Below are positions 1 to 4,903 of a stretch of DNA of 8,267 nt, piece after piece. The notes beneath the pieces were generated by a model. That model saw only the letters and a list, made by a program, of their open reading frames with translations, made no database searches and had not been told where the DNA came from. This DNA comes from Chloroflexota bacterium (GTDB taxonomy: Bacteria; Chloroflexota; Anaerolineae; J102). Made by a program: the position numbers and the translations under genes. The stretch covers positions 1 through 8,267 of the forward strand of contig JAADFV010000065.1 of NCBI GenBank assembly GCA_013152695.1. Direction: 5' to 3'. Every line of letters begins with the position of its first letter. Position 1 is the first letter of the stretch.

Positions 1-295
1 CGATCACGGCGCCAGCAGGCAGCGTGGGCAGGTTGAAGCGCACCAGTGAGTAGGATTCTTGCTCGAATTCGTCGTGTCCTACATAGAGATTGCCTGAATT
101 ACCAAAATTCGTGGTCGGGGATCCTTCCGAGACGTAACTGTCCGCGACGATCGTGCCCTGTGTGTTGGCGTCGCCGGCATGGGGAACGCTTTCGGCCTGG
201 ACGCGCTGCAAACCGGTGAGGATCAATGCCAGCAGCAGACCGAGCGAAATCAGCAAGGCAAGGCGTTTGTGGGTGTAAGAGGCCGTCAAATGCAT
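1..295 (-). CDS. Secreted protein with DNRLRE-like domain (N-terminal part, truncated by window edge)
   Basis: This reading frame starts at the ATG on the minus strand at 295 and runs off the left edge, giving 98 codons. A good ribosome binding site (AAGGAGA at 303-309, 7 nt before the ATG) fixes the start. Residues 1-34 are a classical signal peptide: basic TYTHKR-like N-region (K10, R11), a Leu/Ile-rich core at 12-29, and a VQA cleavage site before E35. From about residue 48 the sequence reads TIVADSYVSEG, then TTNFGNSGNLYVG, then SLVRFNLPTLPAGAVI. This is the signature of DNRLRE (CBM96-like) beta-sandwich domains: Asp-x-Tyr-Val, Asn-Phe-Gly, Leu-x-Val-Gly, Arg-Phe-Asn/Asp-Leu, Leu-Pro-x-Gly. 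In this family the domain occurs in secreted or surface proteins, often as repeated modules, and has been linked to polysaccharide binding. The function of this protein cannot be told because the C-terminal part is missing. Export and domain type are fairly certain; the role is unknown. Confidence 0.85.
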   Translation of the reverse strand, partial: MHLTASYTHKRLALLISLGLLLALILTGLQRVQAESVPHAGDANTQGTIVADSYVSEGSPTTNFGNSGNLYVGHDEFEQESYSLVRFNLPTLPAGAVI

Positions 296-567
296 AAGAT
301 TATCTCCTTTCCTCAGCGCGAAGAATGCCGAATGAAGTGTGTGTGCGCGTGGCATGGTAAGCCGCTGACACGCTTTGCCCGCTGCCAGGGTGATTTATCA
401 GGTCTTTGTTGCTGTTCCGCCTGGGCCCAGAACGTAAAACTCAGAGCGGATGGATGAGTTTATTATGTGTTGTACACCACACCATACCACACAAGCGTCC
501 TCTCAACGTCCTCGACCTGAATCACTGCCGAATGCGGAGGGTTATTCGGTCCGCGCTGCATGACAAA
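296..567. other. Intergenic region upstream of the secreted DNRLRE-like protein
   Basis: No convincing gene is present; the short frames here lack ribosome binding sites and any recognisable composition. The ribosome binding site of the minus-strand gene lies at 303-309. A possible minus-strand -10 hexamer (CATAAT, complement of 462-467) has no good -35 at the right distance, so no promoter is called. Two copies of ACCACAC lie 10 bp apart at 476-482 and 486-492. A small inverted repeat CCGAAT / ATTCGG lies at 528-533 and 544-549. None of these can be given a function from the sequence. Confidence 0.5.
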
Positions 568-639
568 ACAAGCCGGAATCAAGAAGACTTTAAGGCAAAG
601 AAGAAAAAAACTCTTAGCGCCTGCGTGCCTTCGCGTTAA
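568..639 (-). repeat. Intergenic palindromic repeat, copy 1 (deleted arm), minus orientation
   Basis: Read on the minus strand this 72-nt segment aligns with copy 2 at 1641-1728. It begins TTAACGC, contains CTAAGAG followed by a run of T, and ends in a 26-nt tail. The tail (568-593) matches the complement of 1703-1728 at 24 of 26 positions. Relative to copy 2 it lacks about 16 nt from the second palindrome arm, so it can no longer form the long hairpin. It lies 49 bp beyond the stop of the acyl-CoA enzyme and points away from it. Despite the T-run after CTAAGAG, no stem immediately precedes that run, so it is not a convincing terminator. Confidence 0.75.
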
Positions 640-688
640 GTATTCCTAACTTATAGGGCTAAAATTTCACCGAGAAGGTACAAAACAC

Positions 689-1471
689 CTAACGTCCCTG
701 AAAATGGGGACGGCGTTTTTGTAAGAAAGCCGTTACGCCTTCTTTGTGATCTTCTGTGCGGATAGCAATATCCTGGATGCGAGCTTCGTATTCCAAAGCT
801 TCAGCGAGCGAGATTCTGGCAGCTTTGTTGAGGACACGCTTGGTGAGACCAATAGCGCGCGTTGGGCCTTGAGCAAAACGCTGCGCCAGCTCTGAGACGG
901 TGGCGTCGAGCTCGTCCGCACTCACTACCTGGTTGACCAAGCCCAATTGAAGAGCCTCATCCGCCCTGACCTTACGACCGGTGGTAAGGAGCTCGAAAGC
1001 ACCGGCCGGCCCCAATAATTGCTGTAAATGCCAGCTCACACCACTGTCGGGGACGAGACCGATACCGATGAAGGCGGTAGTCAGTATGGCCTGATCGCTG
1101 GCAACACGCATGTCGGTGGCAAGCGCCAGACCCAGGCCGGCACCAGCAGCGACACCATTGATTTTACCCAAAATTGGTTTTTCGAGATTGCGCATGGCCA
1201 GGATAATGCGGTGATAACCCTGGCGGAGGTGCTCCCCTACCGACATCTCTGTCCCCACCGCCTGAAATTCATTCAGGTCCTGGCCGGCACTAAAGGCACG
1301 ACCGGCGCCGGTAAACACGACACAGCGCACGCTGTTGTCGCGCGCACAGGTTTTGAGCGCGTCCAACAATTCCTTGCTCATGGCTGTCACCAGCGCATTC
1401 AGGCGCTCGGGACGATTGAGCGTAATGGTGGCAATGCCGTCGTTGATATCGAAAAGGATATGTTCGTACAT
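689..1471 (-). CDS. Enoyl-CoA hydratase/isomerase family protein, PaaG-like
   Basis: Complete 260-residue crotonase-family enzyme, the usual length for a single-domain member. It should be a soluble cytoplasmic enzyme acting on an acyl-CoA thioester. Motifs in order: TLNRPERLNAL at 17-27; the first oxyanion-hole segment GAGRAFSAGQDL at 55-66; the second oxyanion-hole segment NGVAAGAGLGLALA at 105-118; and GIGLVPDSGVSW at 136-147, with Asp142 at the acid/base position where hydratases usually have Glu. The Gly-Leu-(Ile/Val)-Pro-Asp-(Cys/Ser)-Gly pattern and the GAGRxFxAGQDLN block resemble PaaG, the 1,2-epoxyphenylacetyl-CoA isomerase of phenylacetate degradation, which uses the same Asp. The tail REGVxAFLxKRxPxFxG is also PaaG-like (here KEGVTAFLQKRRPHFQGR). 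There are no other paa genes in view, so a different acyl-CoA isomerase or hydratase in fatty or aromatic acid metabolism remains possible. The ATG at 1471 is preceded by AGGA about 8 nt upstream and begins with the expected MYEHILFDI strand. The stop is TAG. Family assignment is very firm; the exact substrate is not. Confidence 0.93.
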   Translation of the reverse strand: MYEHILFDINDGIATITLNRPERLNALVTAMSKELLDALKTCARDNSVRCVVFTGAGRAFSAGQDLNEFQAVGTEMSVGEHLRQGYHRIILAMRNLEKPILGKINGVAAGAGLGLALATDMRVASDQAILTTAFIGIGLVPDSGVSWHLQQLLGPAGAFELLTTGRKVRADEALQLGLVNQVVSADELDATVSELAQRFAQGPTRAIGLTKRVLNKAARISLAEALEYEARIQDIAIRTEDHKEGVTAFLQKRRPHFQGR

Positions 1472-1533
1472 GATCGGTTCCTGGGTGAGAGCAGGGTGCC
1501 TGAACGATGCTGTTGCTAAGAAAGTCCGTAATC

Positions 1534-1564
1534 ATTATACTTGCATCATGGGTTCTTTTCCCAA
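1534..1564 (-). promoter_or_regulatory. Candidate sigma-70-type promoter for the acyl-CoA enzyme
   Basis: On the minus strand there is a perfect TATAAT (complement of 1534-1539) upstream of the ATG at 1471. The best -35 is TTGGGA (complement of 1559-1564), matching TTGACA at four of six positions with a 19-nt spacer, longer than the ideal 17. Transcription would start near 1527 and give a leader of about 55 nt. The -10 is strong and the -35 weak, so this is a moderate call. Confidence 0.4.
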
Positions 1565-1640
1565 CAAGGAAATAAGCCCCATCGCCCACCGCACTTATTA
1601 CCTTAACAGTTCATTTTTAGCCCACGGGGCCAGAAAACGT

Positions 1641-1728
1641 TTAACGCAGGGGCGCAAAGACACTAAGAGCTTTTTTCCTCTTAGTGTCTCCGCGCCTTGG
1701 CGTTAAAGTCTTCTCGGTTCCGGCTTGT
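1641..1728 (+). repeat. Intergenic palindromic repeat, copy 2 (intact), plus orientation
   Basis: A 29-nt arm at 1641-1669 (starting TTAACGC, ending GACACTAAGAG) is complementary to 1678-1706 at 24 of 29 positions, with an 8-nt T-rich loop at 1670-1677. The terminal 7 and inner 11 bases of the arms match perfectly. The palindrome is followed by a tail running to 1728 (CTTCTCGGTTCCGGCTTGT from 1710) that is also present in copy 1, so the repeated unit is larger than the hairpin. From memory, long TTAACGC...GCGCAAAGAC-type palindromes are a common intergenic repeat class in Chloroflexota and other environmental genomes. It could fold in either transcript strand and might stop or stabilise the glycosyltransferase mRNA, but its identity as a dispersed repeat is the better supported call. 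Confidence 0.8.
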
Positions 1729-1771
1729 CCGGGTTAGGGGTATACTGATCAAAAGGACTTGGGAAGCAATA

Positions 1772-1815
1772 TAGTGAAGGATCTAGCGGTCAATAAATCG
1801 CTAGATCCTTCGCTA
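1772..1815 (-). terminator. Strong hairpin just after the glycosyltransferase stop; possible terminator or mRNA 3' structure
   Basis: Positions 1776-1788 and 1799-1811 are a perfect 13-bp inverted repeat (GAAGGATCTAGCG / CGCTAGATCCTTC) with a 10-nt AT-rich loop. The arms extend to 17 nt (1772-1788 and 1799-1815) with one mismatch. It lies 17 nt beyond the stop codon of the minus-strand glycosyltransferase. No U-run follows it in the direction of transcription, so it is not a standard intrinsic terminator. It may be a 3' stability hairpin, an atypical terminator or a protein-binding palindrome. Confidence 0.45.
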
Positions 1816-1831
1816 GAAGTGGCAGTAAGAC

Positions 1832-2956
1832 TCACTTTAGCAGCTCCTGATATGCTTGCAGGGTTAGCCTGGCTGTGTTTTCCCAGGAAAAAGAAGCCGC
1901 TCGCTTCATTCCCCGTCGTATCAGCTGATCCCGCAGTGATGAATCTGTACCCAAACGAATAATCACATCGGCCATTTCTCCCACGCTGTAGGGATCAAAG
2001 GTGAGCGCGGCTTGGCCTGTGACCTCGTTGAGGCCCGGTGCCCGGCTGCAAGCGACCGGCGTTCCACAGGCCATTGCCTCCAGCACGGGTAGGCCAAAGC
2101 CTTCGTACAGACTGGGGAAAATAAATGCAGTTGCGGCAGCATAGAGCAGGGGTAGATCCGCCCCCAAAACCGCTCCAAGAAAACGCACACTGTCTGACAC
2201 GCCTAGAGAAACGGCCAGTTCCTTCGCCTCAGGATAGCGTTTGTCCCAATGGCCTGCCACCACCAACTGCCCTCCAATCCCCGCCCTCTGCTCTCTCACT
2301 TTCGCCCAGGCTCGAATCAGACGCGGCAGGTTCTTATGCGGCTTGTTGGCGCCAAGATAGAGGAAATAGCGCTCGGCGAGATTCATTTTGCGGCGATAAT
2401 CCGCCAGTTCGGACTGAGCGCGAGGGTGAAAGACTGGGTCGGGAGCGAGGGGTGTGACTGTAATTCGCTCGGGCGAAATGCGGTACAACTGGCGGAAATC
2501 AGCAGCAGTCGCCTGCGAAATCGCTACAAATCGCTCGGAAAAGCGAATCGCTACTCGCTGAATCGCTTCGATTTTCCAACGACTGGGAGGGGAAAAGTAA
2601 GTTGGGAAGCGGCGGGGAATGACATCGTAGAGAGTAAGGATGCTGGGTCGTCCTGGCGTGAGGGGATGTAGATTGTAGGGGAAATGGAGAAGATCGGGGT
2701 TGAGACGGCGGATCAGGCGCGGTAATGCTGTCTGGCTACGCCAGGAAAAGATGGAGACATCGCTGGGGATGAGCTCGACATTAGGGTGGCGGCGTAGTTG
2801 CGCGAGGTCATAACGGGTGTTGGCCGTGTGTGTAGCCACCAATGCCAGCAGCTCGCCGTCTAGTTGCGGTGCCATGGCGTCGATAAGATTGAAAACGTAG
2901 CGCCCGATGCCGGGAAAGTGATCCTGGATGACGCGGGCGTCGATGAAAATGCGCAT
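1832..2956 (-). CDS. Glycosyltransferase family 4-like (GT-B) protein
   Basis: A 374-residue retaining GT-B glycosyltransferase, normal length for GT4. It would transfer a sugar from a nucleotide-sugar donor onto a lipid-linked or polysaccharide acceptor at the cytoplasmic face of the membrane; no membrane segment is evident. The N-terminal half starts MRIFIDARVIQDHFPGIGRY, with the acceptor-domain Pro-Gly-Ile-Gly-Arg loop at 15-19, and contains LTLYDVIPRRFP near 107-118. The donor-domain half has YLGANKPHKNL at 200-210, containing the conserved Gly and Lys region, and EGFGLPVLEAMACGTPV at 285-301, with E285 and E293 forming the classic E-x7-E motif. These features resemble mannosyl- and related transferases of O-antigen, capsule or exopolysaccharide pathways; the sugar cannot be predicted. 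The ATG at 2956 is chosen because family members begin at this strand. A TTG at 3007 would add 17 residues with no homology. Neither start has a good ribosome binding site: the bases before 2956 are pyrimidine-rich. The gene is isolated and divergent from the kinase operon. Confidence 0.92.
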   Translation of the reverse strand: MRIFIDARVIQDHFPGIGRYVFNLIDAMAPQLDGELLALVATHTANTRYDLAQLRRHPNVELIPSDVSIFSWRSQTALPRLIRRLNPDLLHFPYNLHPLTPGRPSILTLYDVIPRRFPTYFSPPSRWKIEAIQRVAIRFSERFVAISQATAADFRQLYRISPERITVTPLAPDPVFHPRAQSELADYRRKMNLAERYFLYLGANKPHKNLPRLIRAWAKVREQRAGIGGQLVVAGHWDKRYPEAKELAVSLGVSDSVRFLGAVLGADLPLLYAAATAFIFPSLYEGFGLPVLEAMACGTPVACSRAPGLNEVTGQAALTFDPYSVGEMADVIIRLGTDSSLRDQLIRRGMKRAASFSWENTARLTLQAYQELLK

Positions 2957-2988
2957 GGGAGAAAGAGGTATGGAGCAGAGGGCTGTGA

Positions 2989-3198
2989 TCAGAAGTTGTA
3001 AGGCCAAGGAGGTTCGGGATGGAGTCTGGGGTAGCGTTTTAGTGGGGTAAGAAGCGGTAGCCCACGCCTAAACAGGACGTCGTCAGGGCAATTGCCGGGG
3101 TTGCCCCCAAATAAAACTATTCCCGGCACAACCGATTCGCGGCATTTAAATCCTTGTTCGTTGAAAAACTCCCGAGATGTGGCAATCCAAAACGCCAT
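2989..3198 (-). CDS. Possible leaderless small ORF (69 aa) in the glycosyltransferase leader
   Basis: This frame starts at the ATG at 3198 and ends at 2989, 32 nt before the chosen glycosyltransferase ATG. Its start lies only about 3 nt after the transcription start predicted from the consensus promoter at 3208-3236, so it would be translated from a leaderless mRNA. The product begins MAFWIATSREFFNEQGF and has a Pro/Trp/Tyr-rich end (PLKRYPRLHPEPPWPYNF). No family, signal peptide or membrane segment is recognised. It could be a real small protein, a leader peptide that couples translation to the glycosyltransferase, or a chance frame. Part of it overlaps the GC-rich palindromes at 3086-3108, which argues for caution. 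Confidence 0.3.
   Translation of the reverse strand: MAFWIATSREFFNEQGFKCRESVVPGIVLFGGNPGNCPDDVLFRRGLPLLTPLKRYPRLHPEPPWPYNF
3086..3107 (-). promoter_or_regulatory. Overlapping alternative hairpins in the glycosyltransferase 5' leader
   Basis: Three mutually exclusive pairings lie within 22 bp: GGGCAA (3086-3091) with TTGCCC (3101-3106); the 10-bp palindrome GGCAATTGCC (3087-3096); and GGGG (3097-3100) with CCCC (3104-3107). They sit in the roughly 245-nt leader expected between the promoter at 3208-3236 and the ATG at 2956. Such switching pairs can act in attenuation, but they may equally be a relic of a GC-rich intergenic repeat. No known riboswitch class was recognised. Confidence 0.25.
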
Positions 3199-3207
3199 GA
3201 TATCGTC

Positions 3208-3236
3208 ATTATAGGTTCAGGGAGAGGGGGTGTCAA
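3208..3236 (-). promoter_or_regulatory. Full-consensus sigma-70 promoter for the glycosyltransferase transcript
   Basis: On the minus strand the sequence gives TTGACA (complement of 3231-3236), a spacer of exactly 17 nt, and TATAAT (complement of 3208-3213). All twelve consensus bases are present. The predicted start of transcription is near 3201. The first ATG downstream is at 3198 and the glycosyltransferase ATG is at 2956, so the transcript would have either a nearly leaderless small ORF or a leader of about 245 nt. Confidence 0.8.
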
Positions 3237-3318
3237 GGTGTTTGATGACCGGGCCGCGTTTCAAATCTTGTGCAGCATTCTCCGACTCAAGTCCTATCCA
3301 AATTCCTCCTCTAGACTG

Positions 3319-3347
3319 ATGACAGACCCTTGTTGCTTTGCTATACT
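3319..3347 (+). promoter_or_regulatory. Near-consensus sigma-70 promoter for the histidine kinase operon
   Basis: ATGACA at 3319-3324 and TATACT at 3342-3347 are separated by exactly 17 nt and match the consensus at ten of twelve positions. Transcription should start near 3354, giving a leader of about 44 nt before the kinase ATG at 3398. It is divergent from the promoter at 3208-3236, with about 80 bp between the two -35 elements, so one regulator bound between them could affect both. Confidence 0.7.
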
Positions 3348-3397
3348 GTAGTTACACACAGCGAAGCTTTCCCTCTCTTCCGAACAAGTTCTCTTAC

Positions 3398-4903
3398 ATG
3401 CAATCGCAAATACAGACCTTTTTCCGCAGCCTGAAATGGCGCCTGACATTATATTTTGTGCTGGCGATGTTGGTTGCAACCCTGATTGTAGAGATAGCCA
3501 TGATCGTCTTCTTCCAACAGGTAGTCGATCTCACGCAGCTGCCTGATCAATTGATTCAGGGCCAGATGAGAGGGTTGGCTTTGCAGCTTGAGCCTTTCTT
3601 TGCCCTCGATGCTCCCCCCACCATGTTACAATCCTGGTTGGAAAAACGTGTCCCCGTACGTGAAGGAGGCAGTGGCTTAGCGCTCTTTTTTGGTGTCGAC
3701 AGCCCCCCACCCCAAGCAGACACCCTACCCTCTGATTTCGATTTCCTCGCCATTACCGACCTGCGAGGAGCGCTTTTGGCTGCCAATGTGGCTCCGGCTT
3801 TGCGCCAGGACTGGCCGACGGCATCTTTTCACGATCCATTGTATCCCACCGCCAGTGCTGCTGTGATCGAACAGGCATTGGCCGGAGAAATGGTGGTACA
3901 GCATCAAGCAGATGGGGTGATCCTGGCCGCCTATCCTTTTTACCACACCCGATCCTCGCCCTCCTCGCCAGCTGGGGTCATCTATTTGCGGCTGATCTCC
4001 TGGGCAAGCCGTGGCGTGATCGGGCGTTTTCTACGTTTGGGGCTGTTTGTGGGTAGTTTTTTTGTGGGAAGCTTTCGTCTGTTGCCAGCCATTATTCTTG
4101 GATTCCTCACAGCCTCCTGGCTCGACCGCCGTCTGCAGGCGCTCAATGCCGTCACCGATGCCTGGGGCCAGGGGGATTTTTCGATACAGGTGAACGATCG
4201 ATCGCAGGACGAAATCGGCCAGCTCGCCCGCCGCCTGAACCGCATGGCCGTGCAATTACAAAGTGTATTGGAAATACGAGAGCAACTGGCCACTTTGGAA
4301 GAACGCAATCGCCTGGCGCGTGACCTCCACGATTCGGTCAAACAGCAGGTTTTTGCTACTTCGATGCAGGTGGGCGCGGCACGAGCATTGCTGGACAAGA
4401 ACCCCACAGCAGCCGCTCGACATCTGGCCCAGGCCGAAACACTATCACACCAGGCGCAGCAGGAGTTGACAACATTGCTCCGACAACTACGACCCGTGGC
4501 CCTGTCCGGTAAGGGCCTGGCTGCTGCTCTCAGGGAGCACATCGATGCCTGGAGCCAGCAACACGGTATTCTCGCCCAGTATCAGGTTAAAGCCGAGCGA
4601 CGGCTGCCTCTGGCTGTGGAACAAACGCTGTACCGCATTGCTCAGGAAGCATTGGCCAACGTCGCCCGTCACAGTCGCACCGACCACGTTGATGTGCAAC
4701 TGCATTATGAGCGTGACCGCGTTATTCTCATAGTGCAGGACTACGGGCAGGGCTTTGATCCAACAACGGCCCGTGGCAAAGGTCAGGGTTTGATCAATAT
4801 GGAAGAGCGCGCTGCTGCCCTGCATGGTAAGCTGATCATAGATAGCCAGCCCGGTAGCGGCACTCGTCTCACCATCACACTTCCCACGGAGATTAGCTTA
4901 TGA
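3398..4903 (+). CDS. Membrane sensor histidine kinase, NarL/LiaS family (HAMP-HisKA_3-HATPase_c)
   Basis: A 501-residue sensor kinase that should autophosphorylate on His and pass phosphate to the regulator encoded next. TM1 spans about 18-39. An extracytoplasmic sensor region covers about 40-205 and has no recognised fold. TM2 lies in about 206-242 and is unusually long, Gly/Phe-rich, with Arg227 inside. A HAMP domain follows (about 240-295, including DEIGQLARRLNRMAVQLQ at 271-288). The HisKA_3 dimerisation segment LEERNRLARDLHDSVKQQ (300-317) carries the phospho-acceptor His311. The HATPase_c domain has the N-box at EALANVARH (Asn421), the G1 box DYGQGFD (Asp448) and a second Gly box GKGQGLINMEERA (460-472). 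The ATG at 3398 places a short cytoplasmic tail before TM1; a TTG at 3338 lies inside the -10 element and is rejected. No strong ribosome binding site precedes the ATG. The stop overlaps the regulator start as ATGA, so the two are translationally coupled. The pattern resembles LiaS/DegS-type envelope-stress kinases; the signal is unknown. Confidence 0.95.
   Translation: MQSQIQTFFRSLKWRLTLYFVLAMLVATLIVEIAMIVFFQQVVDLTQLPDQLIQGQMRGLALQLEPFFALDAPPTMLQSWLEKRVPVREGGSGLALFFGVDSPPPQADTLPSDFDFLAITDLRGALLAANVAPALRQDWPTASFHDPLYPTASAAVIEQALAGEMVVQHQADGVILAAYPFYHTRSSPSSPAGVIYLRLISWASRGVIGRFLRLGLFVGSFFVGSFRLLPAIILGFLTASWLDRRLQALNAVTDAWGQGDFSIQVNDRSQDEIGQLARRLNRMAVQLQSVLEIREQLATLEERNRLARDLHDSVKQQVFATSMQVGAARALLDKNPTAAARHLAQAETLSHQAQQELTTLLRQLRPVALSGKGLAAALREHIDAWSQQHGILAQYQVKAERRLPLAVEQTLYRIAQEALANVARHSRTDHVDVQLHYERDRVILIVQDYGQGFDPTTARGKGQGLINMEERAAALHGKLIIDSQPGSGTRLTITLPTEISL

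Larger units (their letters stand above)
1472..1831. other. Intergenic region between glycosyltransferase 3' end and acyl-CoA enzyme
   Basis: About 360 bp without a supported gene. It holds the candidate promoter of the acyl-CoA enzyme (1534-1564), an intact long palindromic repeat (1641-1728), and a separate strong hairpin close to the glycosyltransferase stop (1772-1815). Frames that cross it on the plus strand are antisense to the acyl-CoA enzyme or run through the palindrome, and have no start signals. Confidence 0.6.
3008..3397. other. Divergent intergenic/regulatory region between glycosyltransferase and kinase
   Basis: This region separates the two divergent transcription units. It holds the leftward full-consensus promoter, the rightward near-consensus promoter, a possible leaderless small ORF, and GC-rich overlapping hairpins. 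Between the two -35 elements (3237-3318) there is only a weak inverted repeat TTTGA / TCAAA at 3241-3245 and 3261-3265, with no clear operator. Confidence 0.6.

Noticed and set aside
179..639. Two overlapping plus-strand frames (92 and 77 codons)
   Set aside because: The first is antisense to the signal-peptide gene and the second runs through the intergenic repeat; no start signals or recognisable protein features.
1028..1519. 163-codon open frame on the plus strand
   Set aside because: It lies antisense to the clear crotonase-family gene, has no ribosome binding site, and its amino-acid text (His/Thr/Gly-rich, no motifs) is what the opposite strand of that gene gives.
2518..2572. Cluster of ATCGCT hexamers resembling a short repeat array
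   Set aside because: The copies are irregularly spaced and lie in the glycosyltransferase coding frame (IQRVAIRFSERFVAIS); codon coincidence explains them. Not a CRISPR.
2957..3007. 17-residue N-terminal extension of the glycosyltransferase from a TTG start
   Set aside because: No ribosome binding site, and family members start at the MRIFIDARV strand; the ATG at 2956 is preferred.
3241..3265. TTTGA / TCAAA inverted repeat as an operator between divergent promoters
   Set aside because: Five-base arms 15 bp apart are expected by chance in AT/GC mixed DNA; no support beyond position.
3338..3397. 20-residue N-terminal extension of the kinase from a TTG start
   Set aside because: The TTG overlaps the -10 element of a good promoter, so it would lie upstream of the transcript start.
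3982..4542. 186-codon open frame on the minus strand
   Set aside because: Antisense to the histidine kinase HAMP/HisKA region; Arg/Ser/Cys-rich composition typical of a shadow frame.
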